This document shows positions 5,552 through 6,628 of a stretch of DNA of 6,628 nucleotides, one piece after another. The position numbers and the translations under genes are program-made. Origin of the DNA: Candidatus Nitrosymbiomonas sp. (GTDB lineage: Bacteria > Sysuimicrobiota > Sysuimicrobiia > Sysuimicrobiales > Humicultoraceae). The stretch lies in NCBI GenBank assembly GCA_020724185.1, contig DYHL01000152.1:1-6628 (forward strand), read 5' to 3'. Position 1 is the first letter of the stretch; every line of letters begins with the position of its first letter. The notes beneath the pieces are model-generated. The model worked only from the letters and a program-made list of their open reading frames with translations, did not search any database and had not been told where the DNA came from.

Positions 5552-5821
5552 AGGTCGCGGTGGACAGCGATGTCCTGTTCGACCTCCTCCTTGACGACGC
5601 CCGGCACGCCGAGGTCTCAAGAGCACGTCTGATCGGTGCGGCCCGGTCCGGTTCCGTCGTCGTCTGCCCCGCGGTTTACGCCGAGATCGCGGCGGCATGT
5701 CCTGGCAAACTTCCTCATCGGCGGGCATGCGCTGGCGCAGGCGGACGGCCTGCTGACGCGCGATCGTGGGTACTACCGAACGTACTTCCCCGGTCTCACG
5801 ATGTACGATGCCGGATCCTGA
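5548..5821 (+). pseudogene. vapC: Remnant VapC (PIN-domain ribonuclease toxin) with internal deletion and frameshift
   Basis: The gene starts at GTG 5548, overlapping the antitoxin. The first frame encodes MKVAVDSDVLFDLLLDDARH through CPAVYAEIAAA, about 50 residues carrying PIN acids Asp6 and Glu46. The frame then reads into unrelated sequence. From about 5690 a different frame gives RRHVLANFLIGGHALAQADG and LLTRDRGYYRTYFPGL, the standard C-terminus of this VapC subfamily, ending at TGA 5819-5821. The two parts total about 90 residues against the usual 130-140, so about 45 central residues are missing and the frame is shifted. The third catalytic position, normally Asp in a DFLIGAHAL-type motif, is Asn here (codon 5708-5710), a separate inactivating change. 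The first frame stays open to 5901 as nonfamily sequence. Toxin activity is very unlikely. Confidence 0.82.
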
Positions 5822-5867
5822 GCGTAGGTGTCCACCTCCGTAGTGAGTTTGGTTATGAACTCCATTC

Positions 5868-6047
5868 GTGGCTCGCAAGGCGATTTCATGGGATGCCCTG
5901 AAGGCGCGCCGGCAGAGAGGCCGCGAGGTCGCCAAGCGGTTGCCCTCCGCGACCCGAGCCCGTCCGCGCGATCCGGCCGAGGCACGCCTTCTCGCCACCC
6001 TCGAACGCGCGCGCACATCTGCGGGTACCCCCCATAAGCTCGATTGA
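5868..6047 (+). CDS. Small basic hypothetical protein upstream of the nucleotidyltransferase remnant
   Basis: A 59-codon ORF from GTG 5868 to TGA 6045-6047. Its start is bounded by an in-frame TGA at 5856-5858. The product begins with MARKAISWDALKARRQRGRE and is rich in Arg, Ala and Lys, predicted mainly helical and soluble, with no Cys or membrane segment. About 73% of codons end in G or C, as expected for coding sequence in this genome. No clear ribosome binding site precedes it. It overlaps the probable start of the nucleotidyltransferase-like gene (6034) by 14 bases, the arrangement of a coupled two-gene unit. The family is not recognised. A partner or antitoxin-like role for the nucleotidyltransferase is possible but unsupported. 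It may itself be a remnant, because its neighbours on both sides are damaged. Confidence 0.45.
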   Translation: MARKAISWDALKARRQRGREVAKRLPSATRARPRDPAEARLLATLERARTSAGTPHKLD

Positions 6048-6411
6048 CGCCCTGCGGGCACAGCTCGATCAGATCTCCGAGGACCTCCGGAGGATCGATC
6101 AGTTGGTCCTTGCCGACGCCCTTGTTGCAGCAGCCCTGGAGGAGCGTGGTCTCTTCCCCATCGTAGTGGGCGGCTCGGCCGTGGACGATCTGATTCTCGA
6201 TCGTATCGACCAAGCCGCAGCGCAGGGGAGCCCTGCGGGGGACGCGCGACGACAGGCTTTGCTGCTGATGGCCACGTACTGGGAGGACCTCGATCAACAC
6301 TACATCCGCGAGCAAGCACGACGCCGCGGCACGGGCGACGACTGTGAGCGGTTCCTGGCGGAGGCGGCGAAGCTGCGCGCCGAGATCGCCCAGAAGCAGC
6401 CGCCAGGCTGA
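6034..6411 (+). pseudogene. Nucleotidyltransferase-like protein remnant with apparent in-frame internal deletion
   Basis: The open frame gives SSIDALRAQLDQISEDLRR, a helical N-terminus, then EERGLFPIVVGGSAV, the start of a nucleotidyltransferase-fold domain of the toxin/antitoxin-associated kind. The sequence then jumps straight to DDLILDRIDQAAAQG and a helical C-terminus (QALLLMATYWEDLDQHYIRE). In relatives, GGSAV is followed by an aromatic helix and the catalytic D-x-D strand, and a (V/I)EDLILDRL motif comes much later. The catalytic middle, perhaps 60-70 residues, therefore appears to be absent with the frame kept. The start is also doubtful: the expected position reads ATA AGC (6034-6036), one base from ATG AGC, and the first conventional start is TTG 6103, inside the conserved region. 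An intact small protein using ATT 6043 or CTG 6052 cannot be excluded. Catalysis is unlikely. Confidence 0.6.
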
Positions 6412-6413
6412 GG

Positions 6414-6434
6414 GCCGGCAGCGCCCGCTGCGGC
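6414..6434 (+). terminator. GC-rich hairpin after the nucleotidyltransferase remnant
   Basis: GCAGC (6418-6422) pairs with GCTGC (6427-6431) around a GCCC loop. An outer GCC (6414-6416) pairs with GGC (6432-6434) across a one-base bulge. It begins three bases after the stop codon. There is no proper U-run, only GTCTTCG, so it is a weak or factor-assisted terminator or a simple transcript-end stem. Confidence 0.3.
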
Positions 6435-6465
6435 GTCTTCGAGATCGGGGGTGGATTCTTAGGGG

Positions 6466-6615
6466 GTGAGAACCTTGGTAGCCAAGGATACTGCCTGGTG
6501 CCTCGTGATACAGGCCGTGGTGGGGATCCTCTTGGTCCTTCCGCTGGCACCTACCACGGGATACGCTACTCAGCAAGTAACTGCTCAGGTAGCCCCACCA
6601 TGGCGCTGCCTTTGA
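6466..6615 (+). CDS. Possible signal-peptide-bearing ORF, interrupted near the window end
   Basis: GTG 6466, directly after an in-frame TAG at 6460, opens 49 codons. They have a Sec-like N-terminus: VAKDTAWCLVIQAVVGILLV, then LPLAPTTGYA as a possible cleavage region, then TQQVTAQVAPP. The frame ends at TGA 6613-6615. A GGGGGTGG stretch at 6447-6454 could serve as a distant ribosome binding site. If the CCCC run at 6593-6596 had one base fewer, the frame would stay open to the end of the window, so this may be the start of a secreted protein with a frameshift or sequencing error. It could equally be chance. The rest of 6412-6628 holds nothing else recognisable. Confidence 0.3.
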   Translation: MRTLVAKDTAWCLVIQAVVGILLVLPLAPTTGYATQQVTAQVAPPWRCL

Positions 6616-6628
6616 CTGGAGAGTAGTC

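Noticed and set aside
5826..5837. Palindrome AGGTG-TC-CACCT just after the VapC remnant
   Set aside because: The two-base centre is too tight for a hairpin, there is no U-run, and no gene start or promoter element is near enough to support an operator call.
5828..6037. A plus-strand frame starting MSTSVVSLVMNSIRG
   Set aside because: It overlaps the 5868-6047 frame, which has better coding character and a natural overlap with the next gene. Its Pro/Ser/Arg-rich C-terminus looks like off-frame translation.
4964..6550. A 528-codon open frame on the minus strand opposite the kinase, antitoxin and remnants
   Set aside because: It is antisense to clearly conserved genes, has low-complexity Arg/Pro/Ser composition and no recognisable motif. 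Long antisense frames are common in high-GC coding DNA.
1..6628. CRISPR arrays, tRNA or rRNA genes, insertion sequences
   Set aside because: No repeat-spacer pattern, cloverleaf, rRNA-like stretch, transposase motif or terminal inverted repeat was found on reading either strand.

Overview
The window is dense, high-GC bacterial DNA with short intergenic gaps, frequent GTG starts and overlapping stop/start codons. These point to a free-living high-GC bacterium. The phylum cannot be fixed from this sequence alone.

Left side, minus strand (1-1486): an AmrS-type radical SAM enzyme reads leftward. It is followed 47 bases later by the N-terminal part of a secreted LpqC/polyhydroxybutyrate-depolymerase-like esterase, which runs off the window edge. 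A 166-base divergent region (1487-1652) separates this pair from the main block. It carries four TTCAC-like units spaced exactly 11 bp apart, the spacing expected for an OmpR/PhoB-family response regulator.

Centre, plus strand (1653-5269): five tightly packed genes form a likely operon. They encode (1) a secreted protein with two PepSY-like halves around a Gly/Met/Pro-rich linker, (2) a two-helix membrane protein with a Met/Gly-rich external loop and a C-terminal SHOCT domain, (3) a membrane-anchored cupredoxin with a complete His-Cys-His-Met type I copper site, (4) an OmpR-family response regulator and (5) a sensor histidine kinase with a Pro- and Met-rich external loop. Met-Met/Gly or Met/His motifs recur in the exported part of all four envelope proteins. 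With the cupredoxin, this suggests an envelope copper (or silver/redox) sensing and handling module that controls its own operon. This is inference; no protein here is a classical copper pump or oxidase. Two mutually exclusive RNA hairpins lie just before the ribosome binding site of gene 2.

Right side, plus strand (5270-6628): accessory remnants. A VapB-type AbrB antitoxin overlaps a VapC (PIN) toxin that has lost its middle and shifted frame. A small unrecognised ORF follows, overlapping a nucleotidyltransferase-like gene that also appears to have lost its middle and may have lost its ATG. The last 160 bases start a signal-peptide-like ORF that is interrupted before the window ends.
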